Source of the DNA: Cichorium intybus
Taxonomy: Eukaryota > Streptophyta > Magnoliopsida > Asterales > Asteraceae
Direction: 5' to 3'
DNA length: 64,000 nt
Assembly (NCBI GenBank): GCA_023525715.1
Contig: CM042012.1
Location: 52,162,504 to 52,226,503, forward strand
In this document: positions 33,518 to 46,500 of the stretch, piece after piece
Position numbering within the stretch: the stretch's first letter is position 1
Layout: each line of letters starts with the position of its first letter
The notes under the pieces: model-generated
Told to the model about the DNA's origin: nothing
Seen by the model: the letters and a program-made list of their open reading frames with translations, nothing else
Databases searched by the model: none
Program-made: the position numbers and the translations under genes

Positions 33518-36230
33518 TTAATATATGGCTTATATATACAAGTAGGTAAGATAGTAAAATCAATAAAATATTGTAATTTCAAAACTAAGAATTACTTAAT
33601 AATTCTAGTTTATATAGACCCATGATATCCTAATTTTTGCAAGACACTATGCACATATAAAAACTAAAATAGAGAATTCAGGAATTTATATATGGAATGT
33701 AAGCCATTATAAATAAAAGTTTCTCGACATATATTTTATAAATTGAACGGTTTGGATATCTAAGTTACTTCAAAAATACTAACCAATACAAATCACAACG
33801 ATCAACATGAAAACTTGGTAAGGACTTCTAGATTGAACCATTTTATATGTTTGTTGAGTGAAAATAGATAGTGGGTACTCAGGTTATATATATCACTAAA
33901 GGTTATGTGGTATATAAATATAGTTTATGTGAATAGATAAACATGGCAAATCAATTATAACAATTACGATGCATTTAGTTCATATCTCTACATTCCACAA
34001 ATGATAAATCAATTTTGTAAATACAATTTAAAACGTACCAATGGCTTCAAAAGGTTTACTAAGAATGCACCTCCGGAATACCTTTTATTTGAAAAGCTTA
34101 ATTACGATTAATTTGATAAATATATTTTCAGTTAGTTTTTGGGTAATAAAGTCGAGTCCATATTTATGGTCATTTTCTTCAATTACTAGAACAACTAGTA
34201 TATCTAAAACTGAACATATAAAACCCAAAGTATGAACACTACAATGGTTTGCCATACACCCCAAATTGGGTTGGAGCGTGTTTAAGATGGTCTCGAAGTT
34301 TGGTAAAGTCCATAAATTTAGTTCAAACCATTCCTAGGATGAACCCAACCATTTTCAACGCATTGACATGGTCAAAAAATTCTAAAATTATTTTATACAT
34401 CCCTAATATCACTAAATTTAATCATCAAAAACTTTTACCGACAAACTACAATAGAGATAAAAAATTACCTTCCACGTTGTTCAAGTTAGTTCTGAAGTTT
34501 TGTTTGCTTGTTCAAATTACAACTAATAGAATTTAATTAACATACGGTTTATTGTATTTCATGATTTCAAACTAGATTATACATTTATGGTGAGAATCGA
34601 CTAATATAATAAATTCCAACACATAATCTAGGCACATAGTCCTCAAGTGAATTCCATATCATCGTTATAAGTTTGAAATTAATCGAACGTAAAATTCAAA
34701 TTTACTTGCATTTCATTTTGGAATAATAAACCTCATTTGGTATTCAAAAACACATTTCTAAATTAATATGACCAGAAATTCATGATCTATGGTCCCAAGA
34801 ATATTAATTCCTCAACATAGGGTTCGTAACATCCCAAAATTCACAATTAAACTTCAAATAAGAAATAGTAGAAGAAGTTGATGATAGATTGACGAAGTAT
34901 TGGTGAAACCTAAATTCAAAACACAATTAAACATCCAAACCACCAAAGGATTTTGGATTCTGGAAAGTAGCAAAACCCTTGGTTACAACTTATAAGAAAA
35001 TAAGTATTAATTCTACCTTCTAATTCTTCTATGAGACGTCCATAGTTTACAATCATTAAATGTCATTAAAAAGCTATTACGACGTTCTTTCAAAAGTCAA
35101 ATAACCAATCTCCACTTCCATCAACTCTCTAGTTCGATCATCACAGGTGAGGTGGAAAGAGAGCTTAAGCTCTAATCATTTGTCAATAGAGGTATTAAAC
35201 CTCTTAAGTTCCATTCCTTGTCATTTGACGAATAATTGGCCATAACCACTAAGGAACCTCCAAAGCTTGCTAAGTGAACGCTAACCATAACTTTTTAACA
35301 TGTAACTTCAAATATAAATTCATTATTGAAATTATTAAATTTATTTACATTTTGACCATTCTAGATTATTCTTATTACCTATTTGTTTTATTTATTTAGT
35401 TTAATGAATTTTAAATTAGCCCTAAATTTTTTGATGTCAAGGTCTCCCTATGAGTTTCTTCTTAGTTTCTGTAGCGCGAAAATCACATCATAATGACAAT
35501 CAGTTGGTTGTTATATATAACATGTCGAAAAGTAAAAAATAAAATTCATTACCACGTGTCATTATATCGGTTGCTTTTATCGAGGGCAAAGCTACAAAGC
35601 TTATTTTTCATCAATAGTAGAAGTACTGTAGCCATTAATTTGAACAAAATAAATTGGTTTTGCAATCCCATCGAGGCATCCTACAAATGCATAAGCTCCT
35701 TGGTTCGAGGTAATTCTTTTTACAATCTACTTTGTTGTTTAAAAAGGAAGTACAACAGTTTATGTCCTATAGAAAATACCAAGCATATTAGAGTAAAACC
35801 TTTAATTTATTGTTTATCAAAAGATAAAATATTTTTATTAGCTTATGGAAATTGCCATTCATTTCTTTAGTTTCTTTGAGGTTCCCTTTTTATTTTCAAT
35901 TAGGACCGGTTCATATTTTCTCAAATTTTGATTTCTCTTCAAGCTTGTAGAGAACTGTCACCAAGTTTTGATAACTACAAAAATTCATGGGATTTCAAAT
36001 CCTTCAAAGCAAACTAATATTTGAGTTACTCATGGAATTTAAAGGACATACCAGTATCAGAATATATAACATAACAGAATACCATATTGTATTATTCAAA
36101 AATTATGGTTAATAGGAGTTACAATCATTTATCACTCCTTAATTTCACACTATAAATAAGAAATCAAAAGATCTCTTATATCCTTTAGTTATGTATGTAA
36201 CTTCTAAAAAAAAGGAGATCCGCATACGTT
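33518..36230. other. array spacer upstream of copy 7
   Basis: Standard spacer, near-identical to the next unit. The TATA sequence is kept in TAGTTTATATAGACCC at about 33607. No gene seen. Confidence 0.6.
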
Positions 36231-36453
36231 TTAGCATAGGCAATGACAAAGATTGTGGTCCCATGTTCTACAATGCCCACCCTTTCCGTTATTGCAGTTT
36301 TCCATGCAATATTTGTCACAATTTTGCATATCATGTAGTTTATTTGCATTACATTCCATTTTAACATCGTGACAACACTTATCGGCAGCCACGAGTGGTC
36401 TCCAACATTGTGCTGCAAAAAAACGCCAACAAAATACTTAAAAAACAATGCAT
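36231..36453 (-). pseudogene. defensin-like peptide gene copy 8, A7 frameshift
   Basis: Same A7 lesion as copy 7 and otherwise almost identical to it; residue-level change GTTATTGCAG against GTTACTGCAG near 36290. The cysteine domain downstream of the lesion is complete. Confidence 0.75.
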
Positions 36454-39167
36454 TTAATATATGGCTTATATATACAAGTAGGTAAGATAGTAAAATCAAT
36501 AAAATATTGTAATTTCAAAACTAAGAATTACTTAATAATTCTAGTTTATATAGACCCATGATATCCTAATTTTTGCAAGACACTATGCACATATAAAAAC
36601 TAAAATAGAGAATTTAGGAATTTATATATGGAATGTAAGCCATTATAAATAAAAGTTTCTCGACATATATTTTATAAATTGAACGGTTTGGATATCTAAG
36701 TTACTTCAAAAATACTAACCAATACAAATCACAACGATCAACATGAAAACTTGGTAAGGACTTCTAGATTGAACCATTTTATATGTTTGTTGAGTGAAAA
36801 TAGATAGTGGGTACTCAGGTTATATGTATCACTAAAGGTTATGTGGTATATAAATATAGTTTATGTGAATAGATAAACATGGCAAATCAATTATAACAAT
36901 TACGATGCATTTAGTTCATATCTCTACATTCCACAAATGATAAATCAATTTTGTAAATACAATTTAAAACGTACCAATGGCTTCAAAAGGTTTACTAAGA
37001 ATGCACCTCCGGAATACCTTTTATTTGAAAAGCTTAATTACGATTAATTTGATAAATATATTTTCAGTTAGTTTTTGGGTAATAAAGTCGAGTCCATATT
37101 TATGGTCATTTTCTTCAATTACTAGAACAACTAGTATATCTAAAACTGAACATATAAAACCCAAAGTATGAACACTACAATGGTTTGCCATACACCCCAA
37201 ATTGGGTTGGAGCGTGTTTAAGATGGTCTCGAAGTTTGGTAAAGTCCATAAATTTAGTTCAAACCATTCCTAGGATGAACCCAACCATTTTCAACGCATT
37301 GACATGGTCAAAAAATTCTAAAATTATTTTATACATCCCTAATATCACTAAATTTAATCATCAAAAACTTTTACCGACAAACTACAATAGAGATAAAAAA
37401 TTACCTTCCACGTTGTTCAAGTTAGTTCTGAAGTTTTGTTTGCTTGTTCAAATTACAACTAATAGAATTTAATTAACATACGGTTTATTGTATTTCATGA
37501 TTTCAAACTAGATTATACATTTATGGTGAGAATCGACTAATATAATCAATTCCAACACATAATCTAGGCACATAGTCCTCAAGTGAATTCCATATCATCG
37601 TTATAAGTTTGAAATTAATCGAACGTAAAATTCAAATTTACTTGCATTTCATTTTGGAATAATAAACCTCATTTGGTATTCAAAAACACATTTCTAAATT
37701 AATATGACCAGAAATTCATGATCTATGGTCCCAAGAATATTAATTCCTCAACATAGGGTTCGTAACATCCCAAAATTCACAATTAAACTTCAAATAAGAA
37801 ATAGTAGAAGAAGTTGATGATAGATTGACGAAGTATTGGTGAAACCTAAATTCAAAACACAATTAAACATCCAAACCACCAAAGGATTTTGGATTCTGGA
37901 AAGTAGCAAAACCCTTGGTTACAACTTATAAGAAAATAAGTATTAATTCTACCTTCTAATTCTTCTATGAGACGTCCATAGTTTACAATCATTAAATGTT
38001 ATTAAAAAGCTATTACGACGTTCTTTCAAAAGTCAAATAACCAATCTCCACTTCCATCAACTCTCTAGTTCGATCATCACAGGTGAGGTGGAAAGAGAGC
38101 TTAAGCTCTAATCATTTGTCAATAGAGGTATTAAACCTCTTAAGTTCCATTCCTTGTCATTTGACGAATAATTGGCCATAACCACTAAGGAACCTCCAAA
38201 GCTTGCTAAGTGAACGCTAACCATAACTTTTTAACATGTAACTTCAAATATAAATTCATTATTGAAATTATTAAATTTATTTACATTTTGACCATTCTAG
38301 ATTATTCTTATTACCTATTTGTTTTATTTATTTAGTTTAATGAATTTTAAATTAGCCCTAAATTTTTTGATGTCAAGGTCTCCCTTTGAGTTTCTTCTTA
38401 GTTTCTGTAGCGCGAAAATCACATCATAATGACAATCAGTTGGTTGTTATATATAACATGTCGAAAAGTAAAAAATAAAATTCATTACCACGTGTCATTA
38501 TATCGGTTGCTTTTATCGAGGGCAAAGCTACAAAGCTTATTTTTCATCAATAGTAGAAGTACTGTAGCCATTAATTTGAACAAAATAAATTGGTTTTGCA
38601 ATCCCATCGAGGCATCCTACAAATGCATAAGCTCCTAGGTTCGGGGTAATTATTTTTACAATCTACTTTGTTGTTTAAAAAGGAAGTACAACAGTTTATG
38701 TCCTATAGAAAATACCAAGCATATTAGAGTAAAACCTTTAATTTATTGTTTATCAAAAGATAAAATATTTTTTATTAGCTTATGGAAATTGCTATTCATT
38801 TCTTTAGTTTCTTTGAGGTTCCCTTTTTATTTTCAATTAGGACCGGTTCATATTTTCTCAAATTTTGATTTCTCTTCAAGCTTGTAGAGAACTGTCACCA
38901 TGTTTTGATAACTACAAAAATTCATGGGATTTCAAATCCTTCGAAGCAAACTAATATTTGAGTTACTCATGGAATTTAAAGGACATACCAGTATCAGAAT
39001 ATATAACATAACAGAATACCATATTGTATTATTCAAAAATTATGGTTAATAGGAGTTACAATCATTTATCACTCCTTAATTTCACACTATAAATAAGAAA
39101 TCAAAAGATCTCTTATATCCTTTAGTTATGTATGTAACTTCTAAAAAAAAGGAGATCCGCATACGTT
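36454..39167. other. array spacer upstream of copy 8
   Basis: Nearly base-for-base the same as 33518-36230, a sign of recent duplication or gene conversion. No gene seen. Confidence 0.6.
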
Positions 39168-39267
39168 TTAGCATAGGCAATGACAAAGTTTGTGGTCCCA
39201 TGTTCTACAATGCCCACCCTTTCCGTTACTGCAGTTTTCCATGCAATATTTGTCACAATTTTGCATA

Positions 39268-39272
39268 TCATG
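39268..39272. repeat. target-site duplication TCATG (left)
   Basis: Identical to 52000-52004. A 5-bp duplication as made by copia integrases. Confidence 0.9.
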
Positions 39273-40226
39273 TGTTGGATATGAAATAAATCTTAAGTTC
39301 AAAATACTTCCATGAATAAACACAAAAATATAAGAAGAAGATTTAAATCCAAGAAGATCTTAAAATGACAAACAAAATGCGGAATAATAAATCAAAACTA
39401 TTCAATAATAATAAAGAAATAAGAAGAAAACATTTTCCATTGATAAATATTGAAAGCTTCAAAGTTACAATGAAAAATATGAAGAACACATGAAGAAGAT
39501 GAAGAAAAAGTGAAGAAATACGTTCTTCACATATGAATGTTAAAGTAATATTCAAAAGGTCTTCAAATCTTCAAGGGAGGGAAGGAGCACTCTTTTAGAC
39601 AATTCTCTGAGGAATTTACGTGAGTTGTAAAAAGTGTGTAAGAGTGGTGGAGACATAGGTAGTGGAGTAGGGTATTTATAGGGTGTAAGAGAATGTCCAC
39701 CAATAGGAGGGTGACATGTGTCTAAGGTGGGGTTTGCTAAAATACACAAGGAATCTTGGAGGGATTTGCTAAAATGCTCCTGGAATATTCCATTTAGTTT
39801 TTGCTAAAAAGTTAACGGCGTTAACTTTTTGCTAAGCTGATCAGAGATTTTTGCTAACCCTTGTTCAGTTTTTGCTGACCCTCATCTTCAGATATTGCTG
39901 ATTTGACTTCAGATATTGCTGATCTGACTTCAGATATTGCTGATCCTTTGCTCGAATTTTCGCTAATCAGCCACTTGGATTTTCGCTTATCAGCATCTGA
40001 CTTTTCGCTAAAGCAAGGTCTGATTCATCACTTTTTCGCTAATTCATCACTTTTTCGCTAATTCCTGCATTTTAGACAAAAGTAAAGTAGACTTGTGTAG
40101 ATTTGGTTAAGGGTGATTTTTCGCTAACACCACTTAAGCGAAAACTTAACACATCTACTAAAATTAATTTAAATTTAATTCCTAAATATTTTTTCAACAA
40201 ATGGTCACATAAATTAATTTTCAACA
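39273..40226 (-). repeat. 3' LTR (left) of the Sirevirus-like element
   Basis: 954 bp. Contains three tandem 21-bp units (CTTCAGATATTGCTGAT at 39886, 39907 and 39928) and many TTTTCGCTAA motifs, perhaps enhancer or regulatory repeats. GGGTATTTATAGGG at about 39671 is a possible TATA region. Short frames here occur identically in the other LTR and are not genes. Confidence 0.95.
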
Positions 40227-40236
40227 TTTTCCCCCT
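40227..40236 (-). other. polypurine tract
   Basis: AGGGGGAAAA on the minus strand, directly before the 3' LTR. A second G-rich tract, AGAGGGGGGAAAT, lies at about 41738-41750. Confidence 0.75.
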
Positions 40237-43200
40237 ATGTGATATTTGGTGACAAAATATTACAAGGAATTGAATTCATTTCTTTAGAGAAAATCTAATC
40301 AACTAAGAAGTTCTCACAAGATATATGAATAAAAAAAATAAAATAGAGAGAAAAATGGATCTTGAATATGTAATCATATATACAAACGTTGAGAAACAAA
40401 TACAAATCAAGATGTTAAAAATCGACAATTGCGGTATCCAAGAAAATGAGGTTGTTGCGGCTTGTAGATAGCAATTGCGTTTTGTTGATTGACGAAAAAT
40501 CTACGTTTCTAAGATTTTGCGGAATAGTTAAAAAAAAAATTTGCCGATCGAACGAAAGTTTCAACGGGGTTAAACATTTGTCCAAATGATAAAACGTTTA
40601 ATTGTCGGGAAAAGAGCTTAAACCACTCGTTGCAAAAATTTCGCGGGGGTTCATAACTGAAGTTGTGGTTCCGAAAAAAATAACGTGATATCAACTCGAA
40701 ATGTTGCGGCGGAAAAATCTCCAAAAAAAATCGATAATCACGTGGAGAATGACGGTAGATGCACACAAAAATTTGCGATATCATTTAAGCGAAAGAAAAT
40801 AAATTGTTCATGTGTTTTTGCGTCGGCTTAAACGAATTTTGTGGTGGCATCGTTAAAAAAGGTTTTACCGTGGACTCCGATGGAAACGTTGCAGGGGATC
40901 CATTACGTGCAGGTGCAACGCAACAATAGTAAAAAAAAAATTGCTGGGCCTTGACTAATTTTTGATGAAAATTTTTTTTTGCGTGGTTAGTAAAATGGCA
41001 GGAAATTTTTTTTTTGCGGTGGTCATGTAATTTTCTTCAAAAGCACGTCAAAATTTTGCGGGGGGTTGGGTAACAAACAAAAAAAAGATTTGCGGTACAG
41101 CACAAAGTTTTTGCGGGCTTCTATAGTCAAAAGAAAATTTGCAGAGGGGAATCGAAATCTTGCGGTGGCTCGGCAAAGGAGAACTGCAGGGGGAGTAAAA
41201 TTTTCTTGCGATATGTGAGATGGGACTGGAAAATTTGCGGTGTGTACGATTGCAAAATTTTGCGGAGGTGTAGACACAAAAAAAATTTGCGGTGCACATT
41301 GTTTTGATTGAACAAAAATTCTTGCGGCGCCAATTTTTGCGGATTAAAGAAATGTGCCGCCTTAAAAGTGTTTTTGAAGACTACAAATATTTTTGCTGTG
41401 AGCATTTACGCAAATTTGGACTCTTCTTTTTTTTTTTTTTTTTATTGTTTGGACATTTTCCAATTAAATTTTTTTTTTTAATTTAAGAAATTTGTGGATC
41501 AAGATGCTCAAAATTTTAACTTGGTAAAATTTTGCAGATTTTGTCTTGATCCAAACATTTACGGATTGGGGAATTATCCGAGCAACTTTTTCGTATCTTA
41601 ACCAAGTCAAATCTTAAAAATTTGTTGTTTCGGGACTTAGATAAGAACAAAAAGTTAGAAGGAAAGAAAGAAAATTTAAAAAAAATTAAATCTAGCGCTT
41701 GTAAAAAATATTTCAATTATAAAAATCAAAATTTACCATTTCCCCCCTCTGCTTTAATAAAATAATTATTGAAGCAGAAAATATAAAACTTTGATACACA
41801 AGGCAAGATAAAGAAAAGAAAAAAGAAAAAGATCGCACAATATTTTTGTATTTTTCAATAATAAACTTTAAAATCTCTTAGAAGAAAAGAATATCATAAA
41901 CCATAGCAAAATTTTGAACAAATCTTTGAACGAAATACTTTAATTATATCTTTCTAAAAACTTCGCAATCACTTTTAAAGAGCATGACACAATTTACTTG
42001 ACGTATAGGTCGACTAAAATTTTGAAAAATTTGTTTCCGAATCAAAGTCTTAAATTCATTTTCACAGGGTAACCGGCTACGTGTACCGAACAAATTCCGT
42101 TAAGATTTATAACCGAATTCGAAAGACGACTATAGATTAATAAGATCTCGTTCAGATGGACTCTCTTTGGATTGTGTTCTTACTTTCACTCATACGGTAA
42201 GTTGGTGCAGTAATACTAAAGATGAGTATTATCTCTCGCGTTCCTCTCACGCTCAGGAGACACCTAAGCATACCTTAATATGAACTTATACCTATACACG
42301 TTAGTTACCTTAGTTTCATATTAAATGATCAATCACAGAGGACTAGGGATGCGACATTACTCAAAGGGTTTCTTCATTCATGTCATTAATGTCTGCACTC
42401 ATCTCTCCGTCGGTAAATACTGTAGAGGGGTTTAACTTCACAATGTTGGAATATACTGTGGGTCTTCGATAATGTATGCTACAGTTTACCGGGAATCCAC
42501 CGTTGAGTTGCATATCTTTAGATGTGAGAGAATCTGGAATGTCTTTCTTTGAATTTCAGCAACAATTATTTCCTTATGATTTATCTGCATTTGATGTTTA
42601 TTCCTTGAGGTGTATAGCAGCTTCATCTTTGAGATCCTTGAAATTTTTTGAATTTGCATTTGAGAAGGCTTCGTGTTGATTTTTCTTGAATTTTTCGCCT
42701 TACAAGTCTTTTTGAGTTTTTCGATTGAGCTTTGAGAGACTTCTGAGATCTTGAATTTGACGTTTTAATCCCTAATTTTCTTTTCTAAAATAAAATTTTA
42801 CTTGAATTTTTTTTATTTGATTTTCCGAGAGAATTATCTTCTTAGATGAATTAAAAGATATTATCATAATAGAATTCATCTAAGTCGAGCGTTGTGTAAT
42901 AACTTCTGGATCTTCAATCGCCATTGGTGTAGGAGTTTAATCTTCAATATGTGGCTAGGGATAAGGTGACATATATACCGAATGTATACATGTTGGAAAG
43001 AATCATCCTTGATCATTTTGACATTTGTTCAATGAAACTAAGACAACAAGGTATACGAATGTAAGCCCTATAAGAATACACATAAATGCCTATGCCCACA
43101 AGAAATGAAAATCCACTACTTGATGATGACTAGGCACAAATATAATCTCACATGGGTTTTTGTTTCCATCTGAACCGTCTAATCTTAAGTCCCTAGAAAT

Positions 43201-43597
43201 AAAATCTTGATTTCATGAAATAGGTCTAAAAGGAATAAGATTTGACACATACCGAGGAATTATGAAAGTAGAATCATCACTTCAATTGAAAAACAATATA
43301 GTCCAAGATCTTCTTCTAGTATATGTACCTGAAATACATGTCATGAAACTGTTAATCCCTAATTTTTGGAAGGATCACGATTAAAGGATATTTTCAAAGG
43401 TTGTTCAATATATGTATTTTTCATGATGTATTCTTAGAAGAGATTAAAAAAAATTATTCTAATTTTTTTTTGAATTGTTTTTCGAAATTTTCTAAAAAAG
43501 TCTTTATTCTATTTTTGAGAGTATTTTTCTAAAATTTTCTAATTAATTTTTTTGTTTGTTTTTTTTTTGAAGATTAATTTTGAAAAGAACAGAAGAT
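40237..43597 (-). other. post-pol region with repeated TTTGCGG motifs
   Basis: No envelope-like or other protein recognised. From about 40430 to 41350 the plus strand has some 15-17 copies of a degenerate AAATTTTGCGG motif, spaced about 20-60 bp. The short frames here are low-complexity readings of that array. 41.4-43.6 kb is AT-rich and featureless except for the second polypurine-like tract. Confidence 0.7.
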
Positions 43598-46500
43598 TTA
43601 GATATCAAGACGGTCAGGATTCAACATGCCAAGGCGACCTAGAAAATGTAGAAATTTATTTTCGTCCAAGGGCTTGGTAAAAATATCTGCAACCTGTTCC
43701 TCAGTAGGAACAAAATGTAATTCAATGTGACCCTTTTGAATGTTGTCTTTGAGGAAGTGATATCGGATGTCGATATGCTTGGTCATCGAATGATTTACGG
43801 GGTTGTGAGATATAGCAATTGCACTCTTGGAATCGCGGTAGATCGGAACTTGTTGCATTTTAAATCCGTAGTCTTTGAGTTGAGTTTCCATCCAGAGAAC
43901 TTGTGAGCAACAACTAGCAGCAGCTACGTATTCAGCTTCTGCCGTAGAGGTTGACACACAGGATTGCTTCTTTGAAGTCCAGCTAACAAGTTTACCGCCA
44001 AGAAATTCGCAACTTCCCGAGGTACTCTTGCGATCGAGTTTACAACCACCATAGTCGGAGTCTGTAAACGCTTGAAGCATGAAAGAGCCTTTAGCAGGAT
44101 ACCAAATACCGAGAGATGCGGTACCTCTTAGGTATTTAAAAATCCTTTTAACAGCTAGCAAATGAGATTCCTTGGGATTGGCCTGGTACCTAGCACATAA
44201 ACAGGTAGCAAACATTATATCAGGTCTGGAAGAAGTTAAGTATAAGAGTGAACCAATCATTCCACGATAAGTTTTCTGATCTACTGATTTCCCAGAAAGA
44301 TCGGAATCGAGTTTGAAGGATGTGGACATTGGAGTCTTAGCTACTGATGCATTCTCCATAGAGTATTTCTTCAACAAAGATTTGATATACTTTTCTTGAT
44401 GAATGAAAATACCAGTAGAGATCTGATTAACCTGCAAGCCAAGAAAAAATTTTAATTCACCCATCATACTCATCTTGAATTTGCTTTTCATCAGATTCAC
44501 AAAGGCAGTGCTGAGATCTTCACTCGTTGACCCAAAAATAATATCATCGACGTAGATTTGGACAACAATAAGATGCTTATTATGAACTTTACGAAACAAC
44601 GTCGGATCAATGGTTCCTCTGGAGAAATTGGATTCCTCAAGAAACTTGGACAGAGTAGAATACCACGCTCTAGGAGCTTGCTTGAGGCCGTAGACTGCCT
44701 TCTGAAGTTTAAAACTATGGGTAGGAAAACGAGAGTCTTCGAAGCCTGGAGGTTGTTGCACATAAACATCTCGGTCGATTTCACCATTCAAGAATGCACA
44801 TTGAACGTCCATTTGGTAGACCTTGAAATACTTATGAGCAGCATAAGCAAGAAAAATTCGAATGGCTTCGATTCTCGCGACAGGAGCAAAGGTTTCATCG
44901 TAGCCGATTCCTTCCTGTTGAGAGTATCCTTTGACTACTAATCTGGCCTTGTTCCTTACAATGATTCCTTGATCGTCAGTCTTGTTTCTGTATACCCATC
45001 TGGATCCTACTACCGAGATACCTTCGGGAGTCGGTACTAAGTCCCAGACATTGTTCCTTTCAAACTCGGCTAATTCTTCCTGCATAGCTTTCACCCAGTC
45101 AGGATCTTCTAGAGCTTCCTTGATATTTTTCGGTTCAGTTGAGGAGAGAAAACTAGCATAAAGACATTCATTTTGAGTAGCCGAACGAGTTTGAACACCA
45201 GAAGAAATATCACCAATGACTTGATCGGGAGGATGACTCCTAGTCCATTTAGTGAGACGGGTGTCTTCAGGAACGGGTATGGATATTTCAAACTGAGATG
45301 ACTCATCGCCATCTGGGAACATGGGTTCCCCCTCGAAAGTTGCATTGATATGTACATCAAAAAGATCAACTTGAGGTGAATTGCGTGGGATGGAACCATG
45401 AGCGGACGGTTCCCCCTCAACTGGAGCATTGGGATTGATAGGGTTTGGCATTCCAGTTGGTGTAGATGTAACTTGATGTTCTTGAGAGGAAGAGGTAGAA
45501 CAACTAGGTTGAGAAGATTGTTGGGTTATAGGAGTAAAAGGATAGAGAAATTGTTCTGAATCAAGAGCTGTATCGGGTTGAGGAAATAGGAAATCAAAGT
45601 CAACTTCAAAGTTTATCACTGTAGGGTTGGTGATGATAGGATGATTATAAGGCTTAACCATTTGAGAGTTAAAGCGCTCAAAATCCAACTTCCTAATGTA
45701 ATATTCATCAAAATGAACATCACATGTTTCTTCAATGATACGAGTTCGCTTGTTCAGCACACGATAGGCAACCGAATTGAATGAATTACCGAGAAAGATG
45801 CCTTCATCAGATCGTGGCTCGAACTTGCTCAAATGATCCTTGTTATTCTTTATAAAGCAACGACATCCAAAAATGTGAAAGAACTTTACGTTGGGCTTCC
45901 GTTTGTTCATTGCTTCATAAGGAGTAACATTTAATCTGGAGTTGATTAAAGAACGATTCTGGGTGAAGCAGGCAGTTGCAGTAGCTTCAGCCCAAAAGTA
46001 TTGTGGAAGATTCGCGAATATGAGCATAGAACGTGCGGCTTCGCAAAGTGTTCTATTCCGTCTTTCAACAACGCCATTTTGTTGAGGTGTATAAGGAGCA
46101 GAGAAGTTGTGATCAATACCTCGAGAAATGAGATAATCATCAAATAGATTGTTCTTGAATTCTCCTCCATTATCACTGCGAATTGCCCTGACGATTTTGC
46201 CAGTGCGGACCTCAATATATTTGATGAAGTTGATGAGTTCCATGGCTGTTTCAGACTTTTGACGAAGAAAATACACCCAGGTGAACCTCGTATAGTCGTC
46301 GACTATGACCAGAATGTATCTCTTGCCGCTCATACTTGGAACAGCAGAGGGACCACAGAGATCAACATGAAGAAGCTGGAGAGGTTGAGTTGATTTGATC
46401 TCTGGAATACTTTTGTGCGAGACTTTAGCAAGCTTTCCTTTTTCACACGCGGCACAAAGAGTATCATTGTCAAGATTTAACAATGGAAGTCCCTTGACGA

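Noticed and set aside
33249..33563. 104-codon minus frame in units 7, 8, 10 and 11
   Set aside because: Shifted reading of the cysteine-peptide gene, opened by the A7 run. It loses the cysteine pattern.
34041..34235. 64-codon plus-strand frame repeated in eight spacers (also 28197, 31121, 36977, 52645, 55583, 58521, 61457)
   Set aside because: Conserved only as far as the spacer itself is conserved. It is broken in the older units (about 15.9 and 22.4 kb) and matches no domain. Treated as chance.
35493..35870. 125-152-codon plus frames in spacers (32556, 35493)
   Set aside because: Lengths vary from unit to unit with single-base changes. No homology or codon bias recognised.
40509..41405. 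Possible envelope-like gene after pol in the Sirevirus-like element
   Set aside because: Frames are under 95 codons, low-complexity readings of the TTTGCGG repeats, with no signal or transmembrane pattern.
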